Shown one piece after another: positions 51,857-60,332 of a DNA stretch of 64,000 nucleotides. Numbering within the stretch: position 1 is the stretch's first letter; each line of letters begins with the position of its first letter. The notes under the pieces were generated by a model. That model worked only from the letters and a program-made list of their open reading frames with translations. It was not told where the DNA came from and ran no database searches. Both the position numbers and the translations under genes were made by a program. The DNA comes from BJGN01 sp041159865. Lineage in GTDB: Bacteria; Bacteroidota; Bacteroidia; Chitinophagales; Saprospiraceae. The DNA is taken from positions 84,329 to 148,328 of the forward strand of contig JBEAXK010000070.1 of the NCBI GenBank assembly GCA_041159865.1. Reading direction: 5' to 3'.

Positions 51857-53482
51857 ATGACAAATGCTTTGTTTTCCCTGCCTGAAATAAAAAATGAACC
51901 CGTACTTAATTATGCACCTGGTTCTGCAGAAAGAAATGCCCTTGATATTACACTGGCAGATTTACTTTCAAAACAATTAGATATTCCCCAATTTATTGGT
52001 GGGGACCACGTTTTTGAAGGTGAAAAATTAGCGATTTGTCCCCCTCATGATCATCAACGTACCATTGGTTTTTATTATAAGGGAAACAAAAATCATGTAG
52101 ACCTGGCAATTAAAGCTGCGCTTAATGCAAAACCTTCCTGGGAGTCTATGCCCTGGCACCAAAGAGCAGCCATCTTTTTAAAGGCTGCCGACCTGCTAAG
52201 TGGTCCTTTTAGAGCAAAAATGAATGCAGCTACCATGCTCTGCCAATCTAAAAATATTTATCAGGCTGAAATTGACGCCGTTGCAGAATTAGCAGATTTT
52301 TTCCGCTTTAATGTAAAATTTATGACTCAGATTTATGCGGAACAACCTATTTCCGCTCCATTGGTCTGGAATAAACTTGAATTTAGAGCCTTAGAGGGAT
52401 TTATTTTTGCCCTGACTCCTTTTAATTTTACTTCCATTGCTGGAAATTTACCAGCTGCTCCTGCTCTTATGGGAAATGTAGTCGTTTGGAAGCCTGCTGA
52501 AAATCAGGTTTATTCCGCTGCCGTAATCATGGAAGTTTTAAAATTAGCTGGTCTTCCTGATGGTGTCATCAATATGGTTGTTGTTTCCGGACCTATAGCT
52601 GGTGAGGTAATTTTTGAACACAGACAATTTGCTGGTCTTCATTTCACTGGAAGTACGTCTGTATTTAATAATCTGTGGCAAAAAATTGCATCTAATCTTC
52701 CAAAATATAAATCATACCCCAGAATCGTTGGTGAAACCGGGGGTAAAGATTTCGTTATAGCCCATCCTAGTGCATCCGTTCAAGCTCTTTCCGTTGCCCT
52801 AGCGAGAGGTGCTTTTGAATTTCAGGGACAAAAATGTTCAGCCGCTTCCAGAGCCTATATACCTTCTTCCTTATGGGATTCTTTAAAAAGTATTCTAATT
52901 CCCATGGTACATTCCTTTAAAATGGGTTCTCCACAGGATTATACAAATTTTATAAATGCTGTGATTGATGAAAGGGCTTTTGATAAAATTGTTAGCTATA
53001 TTGAAAAAGGAAAAAGCGATAACAGTGTATCCCTTATTGCAGGGGGGAATTATGATAAATCTGTTGGATATTTTATAGAACCTACCATTTTCCAAGTTCA
53101 AAATCCTCGTCATCTTTTAATGGAGGAAGAAATTTTTGGCCCTGTACTAACTATTTATGTTTATCCAGATCATAAATATGAGGAAACATTGAAATTAGTA
53201 GATGAAACCTCTCCTTATGCCCTTACTGGTGCCGTTTTTGTAAATGATCAACATGCTTTACATCTTGCAAATGAACTACTTAGAAATGCCGCTGGTAATT
53301 TCTATATCAATGACAAACCAACAGGAGCTGTAGTTGGCCAGCAACCTTTCGGAGGAGCCCGTTCATCGGGTACAAATGATAAGGCCGGATCTATTATAAA
53401 TCTTTGGAGATGGGTGTCACCCAGAACAATTAAGGAAAATTTTAATCCCCCTGTTGATTATAAATATCCTTTTATGGGATAA
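51857..53482 (+). CDS. pruA: L-glutamate gamma-semialdehyde (P5C) dehydrogenase
   Basis: PruA oxidises glutamate semialdehyde to glutamate in proline catabolism. The 541-residue length fits the stand-alone eukaryote-like P5C dehydrogenase type. Catalytic Cys lies in GQKCSAASRAYIP, the Glu in GETGGKDFVIAHP, and the NAD site includes TPFNFTSIAGNLPAAPALMGNVVVWKP and HFTGSTSVF. The C-terminal oligomerisation part has QPFGGARSSGTNDKAG. No proline dehydrogenase is adjacent. Confidence 0.95.
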   Translation: MTNALFSLPEIKNEPVLNYAPGSAERNALDITLADLLSKQLDIPQFIGGDHVFEGEKLAICPPHDHQRTIGFYYKGNKNHVDLAIKAALNAKPSWESMPWHQRAAIFLKAADLLSGPFRAKMNAATMLCQSKNIYQAEIDAVAELADFFRFNVKFMTQIYAEQPISAPLVWNKLEFRALEGFIFALTPFNFTSIAGNLPAAPALMGNVVVWKPAENQVYSAAVIMEVLKLAGLPDGVINMVVVSGPIAGEVIFEHRQFAGLHFTGSTSVFNNLWQKIASNLPKYKSYPRIVGETGGKDFVIAHPSASVQALSVALARGAFEFQGQKCSAASRAYIPSSLWDSLKSILIPMVHSFKMGSPQDYTNFINAVIDERAFDKIVSYIEKGKSDNSVSLIAGGNYDKSVGYFIEPTIFQVQNPRHLLMEEEIFGPVLTIYVYPDHKYEETLKLVDETSPYALTGAVFVNDQHALHLANELLRNAAGNFYINDKPTGAVVGQQPFGGARSSGTNDKAGSIINLWRWVSPRTIKENFNPPVDYKYPFMG

Positions 53483-53533
53483 TTAAAATTTGAATTCCAG
53501 CGAAAATTCGCTAATTTTACAAATAAAAATACT

Positions 53534-55339
53534 ATGGCTGCTTATTTTAATATGGAAACGCTTAAGTTTCTGATTTTCAATGTTCATAAGTTAGAAGATT
53601 TACTTTCAAATGAACGTTACAGTGCATTTGATAAAGAATCAATTCTGCTTTTTTTACAATCCGTCGCTGATTTTTCAGATCAGGATTTATATCCGATTTT
53701 TAAAGAAATGGATGAAAAGCCAGCCAGATTTTCAGAGGGAAAAATTCATGTTCATCCTAAAATTAAAGATATTTTAGTTAAACAAGGGGAGTTGGGACTT
53801 ATTGGTGCTTCCTTTGATGAATCGGTGGGAGGTTTACAACTACCCGCAACCGTTATGCATGCAGCCTATTTTATAATGGAAGCTGCAAATAATCATATTC
53901 CCGGTTATGCTGGCTTGACTGCTGGTGCTGCGCATTTAATTTCCTCTTTTGCCGATAAGAAATACCATGATTTGTTCATACCCTATATGTTGTCAGGGCA
54001 ATGGAGTGGTACAATGTGTTTAACCGAGCCTCAAGCAGGAAGTGGTCTTTCTGATATCAAGTGTTCCGCAAAGCACTTAAATGACGGAACATTCCTTATT
54101 AAAGGAACTAAAATATTTATTTCAGGTGGTGATCATGAACAGGCAGATAACATCGTTCATTTGTTATTGGCCAGAATAGAAGGTGCTCCTGCAGGAACAA
54201 AGGGAATTTCTCTTTTTATAGTACCTAAATACAGGATTTTACCCGACCAGTCTTTTGAAAATAACGATGTGATTACAGCAGGTGATTTTCAGAAAATGGG
54301 ACAAAGAGGTTATTGTACAGCCCATTTGGTTTTTGGTGATAATGACAATTGTACAGGATACCTGGTGGGTGAACCTCATAAAGGGTTGACCTATATGTTC
54401 CAAATGATGAATGATGCAAGAATAGCCGTTGGAAGAGGAGGTGCAGCCATAGCTTCAGCAGCTTATTATGCTTCCTTGCAATATGCACAGGAAAGGCAAC
54501 AAGGTAGAAGATTATTGGGTGGAGGCAAAAAAGATGAATCATCTGGTCCAACCCTTATTATAAATCATCCAGATGTTAGAAGGATGCTATTTTTACAAAA
54601 AGCCATTTATGAAGGTTCTCTTTCACTTATCCTTCAGTCTTCCATCTATCACGACAGAGAGATTTCTGAAAAGGAAAATAATAATCACTGGAATTTATTA
54701 TTGGAATTTCTTACGCCAATTACCAAAACATATCCTTCAGAAAAGGGTAAACTGGCAGTGGATAACGGGCTTCAGATATTGGGTGGATATGGCTTTTGTG
54801 CCGATTTTATCTTACAGCAATATTACCGAGATATTCGCATTATGTCTATTTATGAGGGAACTACTGGAATTCAATCCTTGGATCTATTAGGCAGAAAGAT
54901 ACTAATGGAAAATGGATTAGTGCTGAAAACAATGCTTGCTGAGATACAAAGCACTATCTCTGAAGCTAAAAAGGAGGCTAACCTAGTCAAAACGGCGGTA
55001 GAACTGGAGGAACAATTACCCTTGGTTGAAGCTACTCTTGCTCATTTAATACCCATAGCTATGAAAGGAGAAACAGAGAAATTTGTCTCTGATGCTACTT
55101 TATTTATGGAAGCTATCGGTTCCATAATCGTGGCCTGGCAATGGTTAAAGATTGGGATTTCGGCGAATAAAGAACTTCTTTCTTCAAACACAGCTTTTTC
55201 AGAACCGATGCTTAAAAATAAATTACACACCATGCGATTTTTCTATAAATATGAATTAGCAAGGAATAAAAGTATTTTTAAAATTATTCAATCTGAAGAA
55301 GTTTTAACGCTGGCAGAGGATGTTGCCTTTCCAGACTAA
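53534..55339 (+). CDS. Acyl-CoA dehydrogenase
   Basis: This 601-residue flavoprotein is of the long form with an extra C-terminal domain. MCLTEPQAGSGLSDI and TKIFISGGDHE are FAD-binding segments, FQMMNDARIAVGRGG is a central helix motif, and YEGTTGIQSLDL holds the catalytic-position Glu and the family tail. The N-terminal extension (first 40 residues) resembles DUF-type domains in relatives. It probably acts in fatty acid or amino acid oxidation. TTTG-N19-TAATTTTA before it (53489-53519) is a near-consensus promoter. Confidence 0.93.
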   Translation: MAAYFNMETLKFLIFNVHKLEDLLSNERYSAFDKESILLFLQSVADFSDQDLYPIFKEMDEKPARFSEGKIHVHPKIKDILVKQGELGLIGASFDESVGGLQLPATVMHAAYFIMEAANNHIPGYAGLTAGAAHLISSFADKKYHDLFIPYMLSGQWSGTMCLTEPQAGSGLSDIKCSAKHLNDGTFLIKGTKIFISGGDHEQADNIVHLLLARIEGAPAGTKGISLFIVPKYRILPDQSFENNDVITAGDFQKMGQRGYCTAHLVFGDNDNCTGYLVGEPHKGLTYMFQMMNDARIAVGRGGAAIASAAYYASLQYAQERQQGRRLLGGGKKDESSGPTLIINHPDVRRMLFLQKAIYEGSLSLILQSSIYHDREISEKENNNHWNLLLEFLTPITKTYPSEKGKLAVDNGLQILGGYGFCADFILQQYYRDIRIMSIYEGTTGIQSLDLLGRKILMENGLVLKTMLAEIQSTISEAKKEANLVKTAVELEEQLPLVEATLAHLIPIAMKGETEKFVSDATLFMEAIGSIIVAWQWLKIGISANKELLSSNTAFSEPMLKNKLHTMRFFYKYELARNKSIFKIIQSEEVLTLAEDVAFPD

Positions 55340-55351
55340 TATGGATTGAAA

Positions 55352-56083
55352 ATGCAAAAATATATCGACGGTTGGTATAGTCCTTCCTTACATAAACAAA
55401 TGAACATTTCTGTTTATGGCCATTATGGATTTGCATTATTAATGCTGCCGACCGCTGCAGCTGATTTTTTGGAGTACGAGCGTTTCCATCTTATACAGGC
55501 AATATCTCCTTTAATTAATGCTGGCAAACTAAAAGTTTTTTCTATTAATAGTATTAACAATGAAAGCTGGTTAAATAATTTAATGCATCCAAGAGAAAAA
55601 TCAATCAGACACAATCAATTTAATGACTATGTATTTAATGAAGTTATTCCTTATATTAAAAATAAAACATCCATTGAAACGCCATTAATAGCAACAGGTG
55701 CTTCCTTTGGTGCCTTGCATGCCATGAATTTATTTTTGAAGCGCCCCGATTTAATTCAGGGGGTTATTGGTATGAGTGGAGATTATAATCTGCAATCTTA
55801 TACAAAGGGATATTTTGACCAGGATGTTTATTTTAATAATCCAATGGCCTATTTACCAAATCTAAATGATGAAAATACTTTGTCCCAGATAAGAAAGAGT
55901 AAAAATATCCACATTATTTCAGGTTCAGGAAGTTATGAAATGCCGCAAGCAAGTCGGCAACTTTCAGAGGTCTTAAAATCGAAGAATATTCATCATGAAT
56001 TAGCCATATGGGGGGATGATATGCCTCATGATTGGCCAACCTGGCAAAGGGTTTTACCCTTTTATCTGGAAAATAGATTTTGA
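55352..56083 (+). CDS. Esterase of the putative-esterase (alpha/beta hydrolase) family
   Basis: A 243-residue protein with the nucleophile Ser in ATGASFGALHAM, a His near DMPHDWPTW, and an acid candidate in SGSGSYEMP. Relatives are esterase D-like and cephalosporin-esterase-like proteins. No signal peptide is visible. The start is the ATG at 55352; a TTG six bases earlier overlaps the preceding stop region. It follows the acyl-CoA dehydrogenase after 12 bases. Confidence 0.8.
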   Translation: MQKYIDGWYSPSLHKQMNISVYGHYGFALLMLPTAAADFLEYERFHLIQAISPLINAGKLKVFSINSINNESWLNNLMHPREKSIRHNQFNDYVFNEVIPYIKNKTSIETPLIATGASFGALHAMNLFLKRPDLIQGVIGMSGDYNLQSYTKGYFDQDVYFNNPMAYLPNLNDENTLSQIRKSKNIHIISGSGSYEMPQASRQLSEVLKSKNIHHELAIWGDDMPHDWPTWQRVLPFYLENRF

Positions 56084-56121
56084 TTGCGTTGAAATGTCTA
56101 TTTTTGAATTTTAATTCCTTT

Positions 56122-56129
56122 TAATTTTG
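56122..56129 (+). promoter_or_regulatory. -7 promoter element of rluD
   Basis: TAATTTTG matches TAnnTTTG. Its 3' end is only 5 bases before the open TTG at 56135, so a transcript made here would have almost no leader. Confidence 0.4.
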
Positions 56130-56134
56130 CTATT

Positions 56135-57175
56135 TTGATTGAAAACGAAAATGAAGATGATTTTTTTCAACACGTTTCCTTGCATATTGACCCTAAGCAA
56201 GAACCTGTTAGAATAGATAAATACCTTTCCGATAGACTTGGTAAAATTTCACGAAACAGAATACAACAAGCTATCAGGGCTGAGTCTGTTCTAGTAAATG
56301 AATTACCTGTTAAGCCAAACTATAAAATTAAACCGGGGAATTTAATCTCGGCCGTTTTTCCCCGGCATTTTTCAGAGGAAGATGCCGGAAAAATCCAACC
56401 ACAATACATTCCTCTTCATATTATTTATGAGGACGATGATATTTTAATTATTAATAAGCAACCTGGCTTGGTCGTTCATCCCGGGGTTGGAAACTGGGAG
56501 GGAACTCTGGTAAACGGACTGGCTTATTATCTTGGAGTGGATCATTTAACCGAAGATGCAGAATCATTTCAAAATAGGGTAGGTCTCGTTCACCGAATTG
56601 ATAAAAATACATCGGGCTTATTGGTAATTGCTAAAAATGATTACGCGCTGACTTTTTTAGCCAAACAATTTTCAGATCACACCATTGAAAGGACTTACTA
56701 TGCCTTGGTCTGGGGTGCACCAGAACCAGCAAATGGTAAAATTGAAGGAAATATAGGTCGACATCCAAGAGACAGAAAAAGCTATCAGGTTTTTCCAGAA
56801 GGAGATGAAGGAAAATGGGCGATAACTCATTATGAAACTCTTGAAAACTATTATTATGTCTCCTTGGTAAAATGCAATCTGGAAACAGGTAGAACACATC
56901 AAATTAGAGTGCATTTTAATTTTATTGGACATCCACTTTTTAATGATGAGAAATATGGAGGTTCACGAATTGTTAAAGGAACTCCCTTTTCAAAATACAG
57001 GGATTTTGTGAATAATACCTTTAAGGTTTTGCCACGACAGGCTTTACATGCCAAAACTCTTGGTTTCGTTCATCCTACAACAAAAGAGTTTGTTAAATTT
57101 GAAAGTGACTTGCCAGCAGATTTTGATGAATGCTTACAACGTTGGAGGAAATATTATTTATCAAGAAGAGATTAA
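56135..57175 (+). CDS. rluD: 23S rRNA pseudouridine synthase (RluD family)
   Basis: RluD-type enzymes make pseudouridines 1911, 1915 and 1917 in 23S rRNA. The 346-residue protein has an N-terminal S4 RNA-binding domain (about 22-80, RIDKYLSDRLGKISRNRIQ), then the catalytic HRIDKNTSGLL with its Asp, and GRTHQIRVH. There is no in-frame ATG near the front; the open start is TTG at 56135, with TTG at 56180 as a shorter alternative that still keeps the S4 domain. The DUF1415 gene follows after 12 bases. Confidence 0.9.
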   Translation: MIENENEDDFFQHVSLHIDPKQEPVRIDKYLSDRLGKISRNRIQQAIRAESVLVNELPVKPNYKIKPGNLISAVFPRHFSEEDAGKIQPQYIPLHIIYEDDDILIINKQPGLVVHPGVGNWEGTLVNGLAYYLGVDHLTEDAESFQNRVGLVHRIDKNTSGLLVIAKNDYALTFLAKQFSDHTIERTYYALVWGAPEPANGKIEGNIGRHPRDRKSYQVFPEGDEGKWAITHYETLENYYYVSLVKCNLETGRTHQIRVHFNFIGHPLFNDEKYGGSRIVKGTPFSKYRDFVNNTFKVLPRQALHAKTLGFVHPTTKEFVKFESDLPADFDECLQRWRKYYLSRRD

Positions 57176-57187
57176 TTTTTTGTCAAA

Positions 57188-57742
57188 ATGGATACTGAAA
57201 TTAATTTGGTCAAATATTGGATTGAAAAAGTGGTCATTGGGTTAAATTTTTGTCCCTTTGCGGCCAAACCTTTTCATCTGGATAAAATAATTTATCTCGT
57301 TCATCAGGAAGAGGATATTTCCCAGTACTTAAAACAATTTTATGCTGTTCTAAGGGAACTACAAGAGGAACCTGCTGAAGTGATTGAAACCGCTTTTATT
57401 ATTTATCCCCAGTCATTTCAAGATTTTAAGGAGTATCTTAAATATTTAAATATTCTTAATAATTTCCTGGCAATGAATCAACTTGAAAAGGAGTTTCAAC
57501 TGGCTTCTTTTCACCCAAGATATCAATTTCAGGGAAGTTTAACTGAAGATATTACCAATAATACGAATAAATCTCCTTATCCACTTATCCATATTCTAAG
57601 GTCAGACAGTATCCAAAAAGTTAGATTAGCTTATAGGGATACATTGAAAATTCCTGTTACTAATATGGAAAAGCTCAAGTTTTTAGGAATGGATGGCTGG
57701 AAAGCTTACTGTGAAGAGAACAAAATTTCTTTTATTAAATAA
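57188..57742 (+). CDS. DUF1415 family protein
   Basis: A 184-residue conserved protein of unknown function. It shows the family marks WIEKVVIGLNFCPFA (about 11-25, with the conserved Cys), ASFHPRYQF and the SPYPLIHILRSDS segment. It is cytoplasmic by lack of signal. The upstream gene is rluD; the LuxC-like gene starts 10 bases after it. Confidence 0.85.
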   Translation: MDTEINLVKYWIEKVVIGLNFCPFAAKPFHLDKIIYLVHQEEDISQYLKQFYAVLRELQEEPAEVIETAFIIYPQSFQDFKEYLKYLNILNNFLAMNQLEKEFQLASFHPRYQFQGSLTEDITNNTNKSPYPLIHILRSDSIQKVRLAYRDTLKIPVTNMEKLKFLGMDGWKAYCEENKISFIK

Positions 57743-57752
57743 TTTTCCTTTT

Positions 57753-58772
57753 ATGAATATTGAAAAAAGGATTCAGGCTTTTGTTTCTTTGGGAATTTTG
57801 CTGGAAAATAATCCTGAAAAATTAAAGGAATGTATCGTTAAAGCAAATCAGCATAATCCCTGGTTTACTTTAGAAAATCAAAAAAAGGCAATTAAAAGTA
57901 TTGCTGTTAATTTTCTTGCCAGAAATAAACTAGAGGAGTGGACCCAGGTTTATCCTTTTTTGAAAAATTCTGAAAAACCTAAAATGGTTGGATTAATTCT
58001 TGCTGGAAATATTCCATTAGTTGGTTTTCATGATTTTCTTTGTGTACTCATTTCTGGAAATATTGCCTGTATAAAATGTTCGGATAAGGATCCCTTTTTA
58101 CTACCTTTTTTGGCTGAACTCTTGATTGAAATTGAACCTGATTTTAAATCATTTATTCATTTTATAGAAAGGCTGGACACTTATGATGCCGTTATAGCAA
58201 CAGGTAGCAATAATTCTTCCAGATATTTTGAACATTATTTTGCTTCAAAACCAAATATAATTCGTAAAAACAGACAAGCGATTGCCGTGCTGAATGGTAA
58301 GGAATCTTTGCAAGATTTAATGAATTTGGGTGAAGATATCTTTACCTATTTTGGCTTGGGATGTAGGAATGTTTCTAAAATTTATGTTCCTGAAAATTTT
58401 GATTTTACTCCTTTATTAGATGCTTTACATTCTTTCAACAAGATTATTTTACATCATAATTATAAAAATAATTTTGATTATCAGTCAGCTATCTGGCTTT
58501 TAAATAAGGTACCTCACTTTATGACTGGAAGTATCTTAGTAACCGAAGAGAAGTCAATAGCCTCTAAAATTGCAACCTTGCATTATGAATTCTATAAGGA
58601 TTTAGAACATTTAAAAGTAGAAATAGAAAATCATTTTGATCAGATACAATGCATTGTAGGTAATCAATCTATCACCAATCTGATTCTAATACCTTTTGGA
58701 CAGGCACAAACTCCATCTCTATCAGAGTATGCTGATGGCGTTGATACCTTGTCCTTCTTAGGCGAATTATAG
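57753..58772 (+). CDS. LuxC-like acyl-CoA reductase
   Basis: This 339-residue aldehyde-dehydrogenase-superfamily protein resembles LuxC, which reduces acyl-CoA or acyl-enzyme to fatty aldehyde. LILAGNIPLVGFHDFL is the NAD-site segment, ATGSNNSSRYFEHYF follows, and the catalytic Cys is in YFGLGCRNVSK. It is shorter than Vibrio LuxC (about 480). The longer open start at 57693 lies within DUF1415; the ATG at 57753 is chosen. No luxA, B, D or E partners are near. Confidence 0.82.
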   Translation: MNIEKRIQAFVSLGILLENNPEKLKECIVKANQHNPWFTLENQKKAIKSIAVNFLARNKLEEWTQVYPFLKNSEKPKMVGLILAGNIPLVGFHDFLCVLISGNIACIKCSDKDPFLLPFLAELLIEIEPDFKSFIHFIERLDTYDAVIATGSNNSSRYFEHYFASKPNIIRKNRQAIAVLNGKESLQDLMNLGEDIFTYFGLGCRNVSKIYVPENFDFTPLLDALHSFNKIILHHNYKNNFDYQSAIWLLNKVPHFMTGSILVTEEKSIASKIATLHYEFYKDLEHLKVEIENHFDQIQCIVGNQSITNLILIPFGQAQTPSLSEYADGVDTLSFLGEL

Positions 58773-58773
58773 C

Positions 58774-60108
58774 TTAGTAATAATATCCAAAAATAATATT
58801 CATTTCATCTTCGCTGGTGAAACCAAAAGATATTGTTCTGTTTGTGATATTATTATAGGTAACTTCCGAAGTAAGACCTTCACCTGGATTCAGAATAATT
58901 GGGTTTGGAAATAATTTAGTCAATGGGTGTTCCCAATCTGTATTTTCATAAATAACCTCTCCATTTCTGGTTCCACCTAATATTTTAATGACAAATTTTT
59001 CACCTAGTTTATGGTTATGGGAAGTTAACAATAAAATATGAGTCTTTTCCGAAAAAGTAAAATTCTTAGTAATCGTTTTCCTTTGATTAGGAGGTAGAGT
59101 AAAATTTACGTTATTTAAATCCAACATTTTAACTTCATTCTTAACTGCAGAGGCTGGAATAGTATGGAAGTTGACATAATTTTCTCCTTGTAAAGTTAAT
59201 TTTGTTTTATTAAAATAATGTGCGTTTAAATCGACAGGCATATTGGGCATTATTTTTATGGCTGCACCTTCTGGTAATACGACACTATTATTTACATCTG
59301 TTCCTCCACCAACAAAAAAGTGATTTTGCATCTCTGCAAAAGTCTGTAGATTTAATGATCCGTCAGGATTTCTCAAATCTCGTATTCTATTTTCAACAGG
59401 TAAAGAAGAAGTATTATTAAATCCGTAAACCAGGAAGTGATGGCTGTTTGATCGTCCTTTTAGTTCTATTTTATTTACATAAACAGGTGCCGTATTAGGC
59501 GTTGTTTTTCTGACAAATATTTCTCGTTCAAAGTTAGCTTGAATATCAAATTTATCTATTTTGAGCTGAAATCCATTCGCAGGTGGAGCCAGTGGATCAA
59601 TATCAGACTGGCATGCTGAGGCATCTGCTAAAATGGATAAACTAAGACTTCTGTCATCTTTTGAAGCTCCTGTATTTATCCATCGTTTGACTAATTCTAC
59701 CTGTCCTTTTGTTATTACGCCTCCTCCTAAGGGCATTTGTTTTCCAAAATTTATAGCACTTTTATGAATGTAGGAATCGCAGTTTATCTTATGAAATAAA
59801 AAACTTTTTTCTGCATCTCCAGGCTGTACAAGTAACATTTTTGCATTTGCAGCGGAAATATTAACGGGTACTTTGTTTATAAGGTTTTGATATGAATTCC
59901 CATCTGATAGCAATAGTTTATGTTGCTGAAAACTTCCGTCAGTTGTCGATTGATGACATCCACTTAGGGCACAACTTGGAGTAAGTATTTGATCTTGGAT
60001 AACTTTAAAGGTTATTTCATTTTTGGGCTCTCCTAAATTATCTTTTTTACAAGCGTTTAAGAATAATAAAAATGAAATTGAAAAAACAGGAATAAAATAT
60101 TTAGACAT
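58774..60108 (-). CDS. Lipoprotein with cytochrome-c-like motif and type II copper monooxygenase domain
   Basis: The 444-residue product is a lipoprotein: the lipobox ends at Cys20 (FLNAC). Residues about 35-150 look like a cytochrome-c-type region with Cys46-x4-Cys51-His52 (one residue longer than the usual haem motif) and a later Met, MPLGGG. Residues about 185-444 match the peptidylglycine/dopamine monooxygenase fold: a His pair at 223-224, His297, His364-x-His366 and Met436, whose order and spacing mirror the two copper sites of PHM. The substrate is unknown; a surface redox enzyme is likely. Confidence 0.75.
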   Translation of the reverse strand: MSKYFIPVFSISFLLFLNACKKDNLGEPKNEITFKVIQDQILTPSCALSGCHQSTTDGSFQQHKLLLSDGNSYQNLINKVPVNISAANAKMLLVQPGDAEKSFLFHKINCDSYIHKSAINFGKQMPLGGGVITKGQVELVKRWINTGASKDDRSLSLSILADASACQSDIDPLAPPANGFQLKIDKFDIQANFEREIFVRKTTPNTAPVYVNKIELKGRSNSHHFLVYGFNNTSSLPVENRIRDLRNPDGSLNLQTFAEMQNHFFVGGGTDVNNSVVLPEGAAIKIMPNMPVDLNAHYFNKTKLTLQGENYVNFHTIPASAVKNEVKMLDLNNVNFTLPPNQRKTITKNFTFSEKTHILLLTSHNHKLGEKFVIKILGGTRNGEVIYENTDWEHPLTKLFPNPIILNPGEGLTSEVTYNNITNRTISFGFTSEDEMNIIFGYYY

Positions 60109-60143
60109 TTGATTGTTTTTAAGCTATTGAATGAAGTGAAGGT

Positions 60144-60332
60144 TTAATCCATTAACCACCAGAATAGAAAATAGATTAAAACCATAGCCCCACTTGATAT
60201 CCCAAAGGTGATTCCACCAATTCCAAAAAAGGCAATGATGAACAGAACCCTAAGTAATACAACAGGTATACCTAAGCTATTTGCCAAACCGGCGAGTACA
60301 CCGCCAAACATACCATTTCTGCTTCTTTTCAT
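60144..60332 (-). CDS. PspC-domain small membrane protein (second copy)
   Basis: This 62-residue protein is a minimal PspC domain: NGMFGGVLAGLANSLGIP at about 6-23, then two hydrophobic stretches (about 25-40 and 44-60). It overlaps the upstream sugar isomerase gene by 4 bases (ATGA type). PspC members elsewhere act in membrane stress signalling. Confidence 0.75.
   Translation of the reverse strand: MKRSRNGMFGGVLAGLANSLGIPVVLLRVLFIIAFFGIGGITFGISSGAMVLIYFLFWWLMD

Noticed and set aside
53499..53512. Inverted repeat AGCGAA-AA-TTCGCT before the acyl-CoA dehydrogenase gene
   Set aside because: The loop is only 2 bases and no U-run follows, so it is not a good terminator; it could be an operator but has no support.
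57048..57245. A 65-codon frame overlapping rluD and DUF1415
   Set aside because: It is a shadow of both genes in another frame and has no independent start signal.
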